Assembly (NCBI RefSeq): GCF_018449435.1
Contig: NZ_JAHCMU010000014.1
Location: forward strand, 1 to 64,000
Source of the DNA: Flagellimonas sp. 389
GTDB taxonomy: Bacteria; Bacteroidota; Bacteroidia; Flavobacteriales; Flavobacteriaceae
DNA length: 64,000 bases
Reading direction: 5' to 3'
The position numbers were made by a program, and so were the translations under genes. Each line of letters begins with the position of its first letter. The first letter of the stretch is position 1. The notes beneath the pieces were generated by a model. The model was not told the origin of the DNA. It ran no database searches and saw nothing but the letters and a program-made list of their open reading frames with translations. Below are positions 16,180-24,599 of this stretch, one piece after another.

Positions 16180-16422
16180 ATGCAGATGAAGATGTATCAA
16201 AAAGGAAAGCTTTTTTTCAGGAAAAATGGCTTTGGAAAATAGTTTGTCAATGCCAACGTAACAGAAATAAGTACTGATTTGGTTATAGTTGAATTTACAA
16301 GATAATGGAAGAAAGAAATAAAACGGAACTTTTTGAGGTTTTACGAAGGTGCATTATATAAATCGTGTTAAAGATAGTAAAGGAGTTTATACTTCAATAG
16401 AAGGATTAATTACACATTAAAT
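16180..16422 (+). pseudogene. Decayed toxin tail related to the 13.2-13.6 kb domain
   Basis: Short stretches match the end of the 11.4-kb cassette: GATGTATCAAAAAG, then TCAGGAAAAATGGCTTTGG, and a final stretch encoding Y-I-N-R-V-K-D-S-K-G-V-Y-T-S-I-E-G-L-I-T-H just before the stop. Deletions and frame changes between them destroy the reading frame. Only the toxin part has rotted; the following immunity gene is intact. Confidence 0.7.
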
Positions 16423-16701
16423 ATGAGAAAAGAAGAGTTGACTAGTGTAGGTTTTTCTCATCGATATAAACCAGCATTAAAGGGAATAGATAAGAATTGT
16501 TTGGGTTATGGTTATCTTTTTAAAGCAGGTAATTCTATTTCAATAGATTTAATGTATATAGAGCATTTAGACGAATGGAAAGTGTCTTATGTGCGTTTTG
16601 AAGGTGAATCTGCTTTTAAGCTATTAAAGGAAAATCTAAAGGGATATGATTCAGAGTCTGTTGTGGAATTTGTTAAGAAGTTCCCTTCGCAAACTTTTTA
16701 A
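16423..16701 (+). CDS. Candidate immunity protein, paralogue 2
   Basis: 92 residues, homologous over its whole length to the protein at 13,606 and of identical length. It starts directly after the remnant of the matching toxin. Conservation of the immunity gene after decay of the toxin suggests it is still useful, protecting against siblings that carry the intact toxin. Confidence 0.7.
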   Translation: MRKEELTSVGFSHRYKPALKGIDKNCLGYGYLFKAGNSISIDLMYIEHLDEWKVSYVRFEGESAFKLLKENLKGYDSESVVEFVKKFPSQTF

Positions 16702-17082
16702 GCTAATTTTTCTCGTAGAGAATTATTCTGTGTGTCTTTAAGCATTAGATCGAGCATATATAAATCCTGTCTTTGTGGGCAGGATTTACTTTTTGTAGCG
16801 CTTCTAAAGCATCATTTTATCCTTTACTTACACTATTGGGGACAGCTAGCGCAGCAAACGAACATTGGCCGTTACGAGGAAGGAAAGATAACGGTCATCG
16901 TCGGGTCTTTGTTTTTCAGTGAAGGGACTTTGGGTAGGGTAAAACAAATTTTACAAAAACTGAACAGCTTCACTAAAAGCCAGTGGGATGAGTTTTTTGG
17001 GAAGGTAAATAAGCCATTTTAGGTTGAACTAAACATCCTATCCCTATTGAATTCTTGAAGCATCTTAATCCTTGTATAAATT
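16702..17082. other. Gap after the toxin array; only a weak ORF
   Basis: A frame of 96 codons (16,732-17,022, TTG start) exists, but its beginning covers a terminator-like hairpin and its protein has no recognisable features; the last 45 codons (R-V-K-Q-I-L-Q-K-L ... W-D-E-F-F-G-K-V) could be a gene remnant. Nothing else is evident. Confidence 0.4.
16762..16794 (+). terminator. Terminator-like hairpin closing the toxin array
   Basis: AAATCCTG (16,762-16,769) pairs with CAGGATTT (16,780-16,787) across a 10-nt loop and is followed by ACTTTTTG. It lies 61 bp after the last immunity gene. Confidence 0.5.
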
Positions 17083-17556
17083 TCACAAATCCTTCGGTAC
17101 CCTAAAAAACTTTCTTGTGTCTTCTTTCGTTAAGGTCTTAAAATCATCCGATTTTTCCATTGTAGCAAAAGCATCCAAAAATACTTGGGGCAAATCCGTT
17201 AAACGACGTTCCTTTAAATCCATCCAGGCACCCATCATTTCGCAACGGGCAAAGTTTTTGCCATTTGCATCATAAAAATCGTGCTGGAATTCAAAGAACA
17301 TCCCGTTTTCGCTCATCCCCTTAAAACCTAAGGAAACTTTAATTGGTTTTCCTGCAAATACTTCTTTAAAGTAGTACATGTGCTCAAAGAAGACTACCGG
17401 GCCTATATTATACTTGGCCATGGACTTTTGGTCGAACCCCAACTGCCCTAAATATGCCATTCGTGTATGGCTCATAAAATTGATATATGCCGAGTTGGCT
17501 AAATGGCGATTGGCATCCAAATCGCTCCATCTTATTTCAAATTCTTTAAAAAACAT
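17083..17556 (-). CDS. Acyl-CoA thioesterase, hotdog fold (4HBT/YbgC-like)
   Basis: A 157-residue single hotdog-domain protein. The N-terminal W-S-D-L-D-A-N-R-H-L-A-N-S-A-Y carries the catalytic Asp and substrate-loop pattern of 4-hydroxybenzoyl-CoA-type thioesterases, which hydrolyse acyl-CoA thioesters in the cytosol. Length is normal for the family. It stands alone, divergent from the next gene. Confidence 0.85.
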   Translation of the reverse strand: MFFKEFEIRWSDLDANRHLANSAYINFMSHTRMAYLGQLGFDQKSMAKYNIGPVVFFEHMYYFKEVFAGKPIKVSLGFKGMSENGMFFEFQHDFYDANGKNFARCEMMGAWMDLKERRLTDLPQVFLDAFATMEKSDDFKTLTKEDTRKFFRVPKDL

Positions 17557-17673
17557 AGTTGATTATTTTGTTATGCATGCATAATAATTGTAAAATTACC
17601 ATAGTTTTGAAAATCTTATCCAATCCAAGAGGGGAATTAATCTTATTTTTAAAGATACTTTAACACAAAGCAC

Positions 17674-18648
17674 ATGAGCCATAAAGCCGAATTCATCAAA
17701 GACCTTTCATTACCAGCCGTAGCAGCCCCAATGTTTCTTATCTCTGGCCCAAAATTGGTCATAGAATGTTGTAAAAATGGGATTGTTGGTACCTTTCCTG
17801 CATTGAACCAAAGAACAAGTGAAGGGTTTGAAGAATGGCTCATCCAAATCAAATCAGAGTTGCAACAATTTGAAAAGGAGACTGGAAAAAAACCGGCCCC
17901 TTTTGGTGTAAATCTCATTGTACACCCCACGAATCCTAGATTGGAAGCCGATGTTAAGCTCTGTGTAAAACATCAAGTGCCGTTGGTCATTACCTCCTTG
18001 GGAGCAGTTAGTCAAGTTGTGGATGCCATTCATAGCTATGGTGGCTTGGTGTTCCATGATGTCATTAAAAAAAGACATGCCGAAAAAGCAGCTGGGGCCG
18101 GTGTGGATGGATTGATTCTCGTAGCTGCTGGGGCAGGTGGACATGCGGGCAGCATAAACCCTATGAGTTTGGTAGCTGAAGTAAAGAAATTCTTTGATAA
18201 GACCATATTGCTTTCAGGATGCATCAGTACGGGCAGGGACATTGCCTCTGCCATGCAGATGGGTGCAGATTTGGCATATATGGGAACCCGGTTTATAAAT
18301 TCTGAAGAGAGCAAAGCTCCAGAAGAATACAGAAAGATGATCATTGATGCAGGAGCAAGCGATGTAGTCTACACTGCGGCCATCTCTGGAGTACATGCCA
18401 ACTTTTTGGCAGCAAGTTTACAGGCAGCAGGTATTAGTGAAGAAGACCTAAAGAAAAACCACAAAATAGACTTTGGAAAAGAATTGGACACAGAAGCCAA
18501 AGCCTGGAAGACCATTTGGTCCGCAGGACAGGGTGTAACCACTATTGAAAATACAATGCTGGTTGCTGAATTGGTGGATATTCTAAAATCCGAGTTTAAA
18601 TCGGCAATAGAGGAGCAATCAAACTTGTTGGAAATATATCCAAAATAA
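17674..18648 (+). CDS. Nitronate monooxygenase-like FMN enzyme
   Basis: 324 residues, TIM-barrel flavoprotein of the 2-nitropropane dioxygenase/nitronate monooxygenase family. Family signs are A-A-P-M-F-L-I-S-G near the N-terminus, A-G-A-G-G-H-A-G-S (catalytic-loop His and phosphate-binding glycines) and L-S-G-C-I-S-T-G-R-D then M-G-A-D-L-A-Y-M-G-T-R-F, which bind the FMN phosphate. It oxidises nitronates or acts on related substrates; the true substrate is unknown. Confidence 0.85.
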   Translation: MSHKAEFIKDLSLPAVAAPMFLISGPKLVIECCKNGIVGTFPALNQRTSEGFEEWLIQIKSELQQFEKETGKKPAPFGVNLIVHPTNPRLEADVKLCVKHQVPLVITSLGAVSQVVDAIHSYGGLVFHDVIKKRHAEKAAGAGVDGLILVAAGAGGHAGSINPMSLVAEVKKFFDKTILLSGCISTGRDIASAMQMGADLAYMGTRFINSEESKAPEEYRKMIIDAGASDVVYTAAISGVHANFLAASLQAAGISEEDLKKNHKIDFGKELDTEAKAWKTIWSAGQGVTTIENTMLVAELVDILKSEFKSAIEEQSNLLEIYPK

Positions 18649-18655
18649 TCAATTG

Positions 18656-20311
18656 CTACGCTTCAACAGTTTCTACATCTTTTAAATCCGCTAAAAATTG
18701 ATGGACTTGGCTCACGCACATGGAACCTTCTCCCACGGCGGAAGCGACCCGTTTTACCGAGCCTTTTCTAACATCGCCCACAGCAAAAAATCCAGGAATA
18801 CTGGTTTCTAAGGATTGTGGCTCCCTTTCGGAATAAATTGCACACTTATGCAGTTGTTTCTGTTTTATTCCAGGTCCAGTGCAAATAAATCCTCTTTCAT
18901 CGGTTACAACGAGACCTTGTAACCATTCCGTACAGGGTTTAGCTCCAATAAAAGTAAATAGATTGGTGATGTTCTTTTTTGTTTTTTCTCCTGTCTTACT
19001 TTCCAGAATTAACGACTCTAAGTGATGCTCTCCATGTAATTCGGTAACTTGTGTATGTAGGTGTACATATATATTTTCTGCAGCCTCTATGCGTTGTACC
19101 AGATAATCGCTCATTTTAGCACCTAAATCTCCACCACGCAGTACAACATGTACTTCTCTAGCATGATCCGCCAAAAAAAGTGCGGCTTGACCAGCCGAAT
19201 TTCCACCTCCTACTACCCCAACCAATTCGTTGGTGCAAGATGCAGCATTCATGCCCGTTGCAGAATAATATACACCACTACCTTCATACTTTTCAATATT
19301 CTCAATGGGCAGACTACGATAATTTGCGCCTGTCGCAGCCATTATCGCCTTTGTTCTTATTTGTTTGTCATTGGTTGCATGCAATATAAAATGGCTTCCG
19401 GTATGCTCTATTTTCTCTGCCTTATGGGGAATTGAAATATTACACCCAAACTTTTGGGCTTGCACATAGGCTCTGTTCGCTAAGTCATTCCCAGATATTC
19501 CCGTAGGAAAACCTAAATAATTTTCAATTTTTGAACTCTTTCCTGCCTGTCCTCCAGGTGCCTTGCTATCTATGGTCACTACACTTAAACCTTCGGAAGC
19601 GGCATACACACTACCGGCCAATCCAGCAGGTCCGGCCCCAATTACAAGAAGATCAAAGACCTTATCCTCAAAATCCATGAGCACCCCGGAATAACGTGCC
19701 AATTCTTCCAGTGAAGGATTCTGGCATACCTTTGCTTCACTATTGATCAAAATAGGAAGTTCTTCTTTGGATAGATTAAAATTCTCTAAAAGCTCAAGTG
19801 CCGAATCTGAAGTATCCACATCCAAAAAATTATACCAGATATGATTTTTATCCATAAAATCACGAATGGCGTACGTTTCTTTAGAGTTTCCAGAACCTAC
19901 AAGTTTAATACCTCCCGTAAATTCGGTAAGCACGGTTTCTTGGCGCAGCAGGAATGCGTTCAATAATACATCGCTAATATCGCTATGCCTTGCAATGGCT
20001 TCTTTTAATCTTTTTGGGGTTATTCGTAAAACAGTAGTGTTCTCTTTTGTAATTGCATGAAATTGCGCTCCACGATTGGAAAGCATACCACTGTCTCCCG
20101 TAAACTCATTCTTTTGGTGCGCAACTATAACTCCGTTTTCGTTATAGGGGTCTTCTATGGAAACCTCTCCTTCTAGCACCACAAAAAAATCATACTGTAA
20201 ATCGCCCAGAGCAAAAATCTTTGTTCCAGAAGGGTGGCTTTCTACTTCACCATAGGTTTTTAATGTATTGATCTGTCTTTGGGTAAGTTCAGGAAAACGT
20301 GGGTCTTTCAT
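18656..20311 (-). CDS. Thioredoxin-reductase-like flavoprotein with cyclic-nucleotide-binding domain
   Basis: 551 residues in three parts: a cyclic-nucleotide-binding domain (about 10-130), a thioredoxin/glutaredoxin-like segment (about 135-215), then a two-dinucleotide-binding reductase with FAD motif G-A-G-P-A-G (225-230) and NAD(P)H motif G-G-G-N-S-A (367-372). The classical CxxC is reduced to one Cys (N-A-A-S-C, C358), which is usual in this fused family. It probably senses a ligand and reduces a disulfide partner. It lies 3 bp downstream of the UBP zinc finger gene, in one operon. Confidence 0.85.
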   Translation of the reverse strand: MKDPRFPELTQRQINTLKTYGEVESHPSGTKIFALGDLQYDFFVVLEGEVSIEDPYNENGVIVAHQKNEFTGDSGMLSNRGAQFHAITKENTTVLRITPKRLKEAIARHSDISDVLLNAFLLRQETVLTEFTGGIKLVGSGNSKETYAIRDFMDKNHIWYNFLDVDTSDSALELLENFNLSKEELPILINSEAKVCQNPSLEELARYSGVLMDFEDKVFDLLVIGAGPAGLAGSVYAASEGLSVVTIDSKAPGGQAGKSSKIENYLGFPTGISGNDLANRAYVQAQKFGCNISIPHKAEKIEHTGSHFILHATNDKQIRTKAIMAATGANYRSLPIENIEKYEGSGVYYSATGMNAASCTNELVGVVGGGNSAGQAALFLADHAREVHVVLRGGDLGAKMSDYLVQRIEAAENIYVHLHTQVTELHGEHHLESLILESKTGEKTKKNITNLFTFIGAKPCTEWLQGLVVTDERGFICTGPGIKQKQLHKCAIYSEREPQSLETSIPGFFAVGDVRKGSVKRVASAVGEGSMCVSQVHQFLADLKDVETVEA

Positions 20312-20314
20312 TTT

Positions 20315-20590
20315 TTAATATTTTGATATTGTTTTATGGATGTAACACCACATCCAATTTTCATTGGGTTCTGCAGAGCTTGCAACGGGATGCTTTTGTG
20401 AAGCTGAATGCTTACTTGCATGTTTATTTGGGGAACTATCGCAGCATAATGTTACTCCACATTCCTGACAAGTTCGCAAATGCAACCAGCTATCACCGAT
20501 CTTTACACATTCCTCACATTCATATGCTCTTGCTCTCTTTACATCGGAAATTGCCGCGAGATGTTCACATTTTTTTACACGTAAGCCCAT
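20315..20590 (-). CDS. UBP-type zinc finger protein
   Basis: 91 residues with the Cys/His pattern of ZnF-UBP domains: C-E-H-L near the start, C-x2-C (Y-E-C-E-E-C), a W-x-H-L-R-T-C-x2-C-G knuckle and C-C-D-S-S then paired His (H-A-S-K-H, Q-K-H-P-V). In eukaryotes the fold binds ubiquitin tails; the bacterial role is not known. It is the first gene of a two-gene operon with the reductase, suggesting a shared redox function. Confidence 0.85.
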   Translation of the reverse strand: MGLRVKKCEHLAAISDVKRARAYECEECVKIGDSWLHLRTCQECGVTLCCDSSPNKHASKHSASQKHPVASSAEPNENWMWCYIHKTISKY

Positions 20591-20680
20591 TACTTAAAAA
20601 TACAATAAACTTTACTTTCGGAATTTAAGTTAAAGTCAAATTTGAAAGATTTAAGTATTTTTAGTTCATAATCTGTCCAA

Positions 20681-21697
20681 ATGTACATCAAGCGCAATAT
20701 CAGTTGGAGCATTGTTTTAAGATATGGTTGGAAGAACCTTATCTTTTTTACTGTATACGCCCTTATTATCTTTGGCGTTTATTATGGTTTGGATTGGACT
20801 TTTATTGACCTTCCCTTTCAACCCCTTACGGTAATCGGTATTGCGGTTTCCTTTTATATCGGCTTTAAAAACAGTCAAAGTTATGATCGATTTTGGGAAG
20901 GACGAAAAATCTGGGGCGGAATCGTCAATTACAGCAGAACATGGGGTATACGTGTGCTTTCATTCATAAAATCCAATGACCTAGAGAAAGACAAAGAAAT
21001 ACATAAGCAACTGATTCTTCGCCATGTCGCTTGGTTAAATGCCCTGCGTGTTCAGCTGCGGCAGCCCAGATCATGGAGTATTAGGGAAAATAAAACCGTG
21101 GAAAAAGTCTTTGATAAGCACGGCGAACGAAATATCTCTTGCAACGAAGCCTACAACTTTGTAAGCATGCGAGAGTTTAGTGACTTGAGAAAGCGGGTGA
21201 ATCCTGCAACACATTTGGTAAAAAATCAAGCACTAGACGTAACTAAGCTAAAGGAAGATGGGCTGATCGATGGTTTTCAAGAACTCCAGTTGCAAAAAGT
21301 TTTGGAGGAATTCTACAATTTACAAGGAAAGTGTGAGCGCATAAAAAATACTCCATTTCCCAGGCAGTACGCTTTTTTCTCAAAAGTATTCACATGGATT
21401 TTTGTTCTACTGGTGCCTTTTGGTTTGCTGAATGTTTTTGAGGCACACAACCAAGATTATGGTGTCGATGGTATGGACTGGTTGATTTTTCTGCAAATTC
21501 CTTTTTCCGTTTTGATTTCTTGGATTTTTACCACCATGGAAATTGTTGGGGATAACAGCGAAGATCCCTTTGAAGGGAGGGTGAACGATGTACCAATGAC
21601 CGCCTTGTGCCGCACTATAGAGATTGATTTACGCGATATGCTTGATGAAGCGGAACTTCCAGAACCTGTAAAAGCTAAAGACAATATACTGTATTAA
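20681..21697 (+). CDS. Bestrophin-family ion channel (UPF0187)
   Basis: 338 residues. Typical bestrophin features are the membrane segments near residues 20-60 and 230-285, the I-G-F-K-N-S-Q-S-Y-D-R-F-W-E-G-R motif after the second segment, and the late E-D-P-F-E-G-R-x-N-D-V-P-M calcium-clasp-like motif. Bacterial members form pentameric ion channels in the inner membrane. Its stop overlaps the start of the next gene (TAATG). Confidence 0.9.
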   Translation: MYIKRNISWSIVLRYGWKNLIFFTVYALIIFGVYYGLDWTFIDLPFQPLTVIGIAVSFYIGFKNSQSYDRFWEGRKIWGGIVNYSRTWGIRVLSFIKSNDLEKDKEIHKQLILRHVAWLNALRVQLRQPRSWSIRENKTVEKVFDKHGERNISCNEAYNFVSMREFSDLRKRVNPATHLVKNQALDVTKLKEDGLIDGFQELQLQKVLEEFYNLQGKCERIKNTPFPRQYAFFSKVFTWIFVLLVPFGLLNVFEAHNQDYGVDGMDWLIFLQIPFSVLISWIFTTMEIVGDNSEDPFEGRVNDVPMTALCRTIEIDLRDMLDEAELPEPVKAKDNILY

Positions 21698-22656
21698 TGC
21701 CCCGTATTCCTAGCTCTTATCATCCATCATTTTTCTTGAGAAACGGGCATCTTGCCACAATTTATGCGGGTCTTGTTAGAAAAGTCAACGATGTTATCCA
21801 AAAAAGGGAGCGTATTTTTTTATCTGATGGAGATTTTCTGGATTTGGACTGGAGTTATAGTTCGACCACAACAGAACAGCTAGTAATTCTATTGCATGGT
21901 CTTGAAGGGAATGCCCAACGTCCGTACATAACTGGAAGTGCCAGATTATTCAACCAGAACGGATTTGACGTTTGTGCAGTAAATCTTCGAGGGTGCAGTG
22001 GCGAGCCAAATACACGCTATCGCTCTTATCATTCTGGAGCAACAGAAGATCTAGCAGAGGTCATTCAGCATGTACTGAGCTCAAAAAACTATTCACATAT
22101 CTATTTAAAAGGATTTAGTCTTGGTGGAAATCTACTCCTCAAATATCTAGGTGAAAGAACCTTGGTTCCAAAAGAGCTAAAAGCTGCCGTTGCGGTTTCC
22201 GTTCCTTGCGATTTGGAGGAATCGGCTAAAGAAATCATGAAACCAAAAAATGTACTGTATGCGGCACGATTTAAAAAGAACCTATTGGCTAAGCTCAGGC
22301 AAAAACAAATTCTATTTCCTGAATTAGTGAACGATTCTGATCTAGTTACCATTAAAACATTGTTGGATTTTGATGATTTTTACACAAGCCAGGCACATGG
22401 TTTCCATAATGGATTGGATTATTATACAAAATGTAGCAGTCTTCAATTTTTAAAAAACATTACTGTTCCAAGTTTGATCATCAATGCCAAAGACGATTCT
22501 TTTTTGGGTGAAGCTTGTTATCCTTTTCAGGAAGCGGACAAAAACAAAAACCTGTATTTGGAAGTCCCCAAATACGGAGGGCATGTAGGGTTTTGGGGCG
22601 AAAAAAATATCACATATACAGAAAAAAGGGCGCTTGAATTTTTTAATTCAACATAA
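21697..22656 (+). CDS. YheT-family alpha/beta hydrolase
   Basis: 319 residues. The N-terminal R-N-G-H-L-A-T-I-Y is diagnostic of YheT/ABHD1-3 hydrolases. The nucleophile elbow is G-F-S-L-G-G-N, the oxyanion loop L-L-H-G-L-E-G and the late Asp/His are in N-A-K-D-D-S-F and Y-G-G-H-V-G-F. Probably hydrolyses a lipid or ester in the cytosol. Translationally coupled to the bestrophin gene. Confidence 0.9.
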   Translation: MPRIPSSYHPSFFLRNGHLATIYAGLVRKVNDVIQKRERIFLSDGDFLDLDWSYSSTTTEQLVILLHGLEGNAQRPYITGSARLFNQNGFDVCAVNLRGCSGEPNTRYRSYHSGATEDLAEVIQHVLSSKNYSHIYLKGFSLGGNLLLKYLGERTLVPKELKAAVAVSVPCDLEESAKEIMKPKNVLYAARFKKNLLAKLRQKQILFPELVNDSDLVTIKTLLDFDDFYTSQAHGFHNGLDYYTKCSSLQFLKNITVPSLIINAKDDSFLGEACYPFQEADKNKNLYLEVPKYGGHVGFWGEKNITYTEKRALEFFNST

Positions 22657-22788
22657 AAAATTCACAGCCTATCCTTTTACAGGTTTTTCTATGTGTATTG
22701 ACTCTAAATAATGAACCTTTCAAGAAATCAGAAACATAGTACCTCTTTATTAATTAATTTAGTAGCTAGTTCTATTCAATTTGATACA

Positions 22789-23268
22789 ATGAAAAAAGTA
22801 ATCCTACTCCTTACATTGGGAGTTTTTGTTGCCAGTTGTGGCGGAAAAAAAGAAGAAAAAAAAGATGGTTTTGAGGTAAGCCGAACCAAATCCGAAGACA
22901 AGAAAGCGCAAGCCAGTGAAGCAATACCAATAGATTTGGACAACAAAGGGGTTGGGCCTATTAAAAATGTCGCCTTACCAGATGAAATCGATACCGAAAT
23001 GGCTTCTCTTGGAGAGGCTAAGTTCAATGCTATTTGTGTGGCCTGCCATATGGTAGACCAACGTATGATCGGCCCTGCAATGGAAGGGGTTTTAGAACGC
23101 CGTAGCCCAGAATGGGTCATGAACATGATATTGAACCCAGATGGTATGCTACGCGAAGACCCTATAGCAAAAGCCTTACTGAAAGAGTATAATAATGCTA
23201 TAATGCTTAACCAAAACCTTTCAGAAGAGGAGGCTAGAGAACTTTTGGAATACCTTAGAACTTTATAA
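22789..23268 (+). CDS. Cytochrome c lipoprotein
   Basis: The start at 22,789 gives M-K-K-V-I-L-L-L-T-L-G with lipobox V-A-S-C, better than the upstream ATG at 22,711. The mature part has a charged linker, one haem site C-V-A-C-H (c-type), an axial Met candidate near M-L-N-Q-N-L, and A-R-E-L-L-E-Y-L-R at the end. A periplasm-facing, lipid-anchored mono-haem cytochrome for electron transfer; partner unknown. Confidence 0.9.
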   Translation: MKKVILLLTLGVFVASCGGKKEEKKDGFEVSRTKSEDKKAQASEAIPIDLDNKGVGPIKNVALPDEIDTEMASLGEAKFNAICVACHMVDQRMIGPAMEGVLERRSPEWVMNMILNPDGMLREDPIAKALLKEYNNAIMLNQNLSEEEARELLEYLRTL

Positions 23269-23282
23269 AAAAATACATGCTT

Positions 23283-23325
23283 AAAAAATGCCGTTACCTA
23301 TCATACAAGGGTAGCGGCATTTTTT
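23283..23325. terminator. Bidirectional terminator
   Basis: AAAAAATGCCGTTACC pairs with GGTAGCGGCATTTTTT across an 11-nt loop, with A- and T-runs on both flanks. It serves the cytochrome gene from the left and the convergent gene from the right. Confidence 0.85.
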
Positions 23326-23342
23326 ACGTAAATATTGAATCA

Positions 23343-24485
23343 TCATTCTTCTATTAACCTTGCGATAAACCCCCAGTTCATTGCCTGTTCTCGCCCCAAG
23401 TAGGGAGGATTACCGACTGCTTCTTGCCATTCATCATCAGAACGAATCCAAAAGACCAATTTGTTTTCACCTTTATTCAGATTGAGTTCTAAAGTTTCCT
23501 CCCCATCGATTACCCGCATAAAATTATGCATATCCAGTTCACGGCCATGAAAAATTATCTTATCATTTAGGGAGATAAGCAACACCTGGGTATAATCGTA
23601 AGCCAAAGTAACTTTCTTAGCTGCATCTGATGATATTGTGGTTTTGGCAAAAACAGCTTTTTCAGGATGGTCATAATAACGGGCCAAATTTATAATTCCG
23701 GTATTATCTGCTTCGATGGCTTTCCATTTGTGGTTTTTTTCTGCCTTTTCAAACAACTTAAAATATTGACTTTGCGAATGAATATTTCCATCCATTTGTT
23801 CAGAAACACTCCATTTTTTTAAATAGCCACTGTCCAATTCTGGCTTTTCTATTTGAAATGGTTTCTCTAAAGGTGATACTTCAATATTGCTAAAATAGGC
23901 CTCTGCAAAACTGGTTTTCAGAAAAATAGAGCCTTCGTCCAATTCAGTTTGTAAAAGTTCAACTTCCATATTTGGTTTTTTTTCATCCCCTATTAATACT
24001 CGCATGTTTTCTCCAAAAACTTCAATTCTTATATGGAACCATTCTTTTGGTTGAAACTCTCCTGCCGTCTCATAAACCGGTTGATTGTACAATTGCCACG
24101 GGTGTGAACCATTGAACACAGGTATGTACTGAATGGCATTGTTTTGGCCACCGGAAAATACGCGAAAATATAAAAATTCATAGCCCCATAGGTCTTTGGC
24201 CCTAAACCCAAATCCGGGCATTGCTTTTCCTGCAATATCCATATCCAGTACAAAATTAGTATGGGCGCTGTTTTTTAGTTTTGCAATTTCATGTCTACCC
24301 AAATAAATGGCATCTTTACTTTTATACTTTATTACCTTTAAATCCAACTCTTGATTATTTTCATTATCCACAACCATCCAATGTTCCGATGTTAATGGTA
24401 TATTTTGGGCACTGAGCGTTTGGACAAAAATTGAATAGATTACTACAATAAAAATTTTAACTTGAATGGATTCTTTATAATGCAT
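23343..24485 (-). CDS. Secreted protein with LamG-like jelly-roll domain
   Basis: 380 residues; signal peptide with cleavage near S-A-Q-N. Residues about 40-205 look like a concanavalin-type jelly roll (F-V-L-D-M-D-I-A-G ... W-F-H-I-R-I-E-V-F-G ... A-Y-F-S-N-I-E-V), as in DUF1080-like glycan-active proteins. The remaining C-terminal part has a second beta-rich domain. Probably a periplasmic or surface carbohydrate-related protein; no catalytic residues identified. Confidence 0.6.
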   Translation of the reverse strand: MHYKESIQVKIFIVVIYSIFVQTLSAQNIPLTSEHWMVVDNENNQELDLKVIKYKSKDAIYLGRHEIAKLKNSAHTNFVLDMDIAGKAMPGFGFRAKDLWGYEFLYFRVFSGGQNNAIQYIPVFNGSHPWQLYNQPVYETAGEFQPKEWFHIRIEVFGENMRVLIGDEKKPNMEVELLQTELDEGSIFLKTSFAEAYFSNIEVSPLEKPFQIEKPELDSGYLKKWSVSEQMDGNIHSQSQYFKLFEKAEKNHKWKAIEADNTGIINLARYYDHPEKAVFAKTTISSDAAKKVTLAYDYTQVLLISLNDKIIFHGRELDMHNFMRVIDGEETLELNLNKGENKLVFWIRSDDEWQEAVGNPPYLGREQAMNWGFIARLIEE

Positions 24486-24599
24486 AACTTAAAAATTGAA
24501 AGTTTTATTTTTATGCAATATTGAACCTTCAACCGGTATTTAAGCCATCAAAAACCGTTTATCTATGGGTCATTTTTCGTTCATTTTATAGATTATTCC

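Noticed and set aside
16732..17022. 96-codon frame after the toxin array
   Set aside because: TTG start, a hairpin inside its first codons and no recognisable protein features; at most a remnant.
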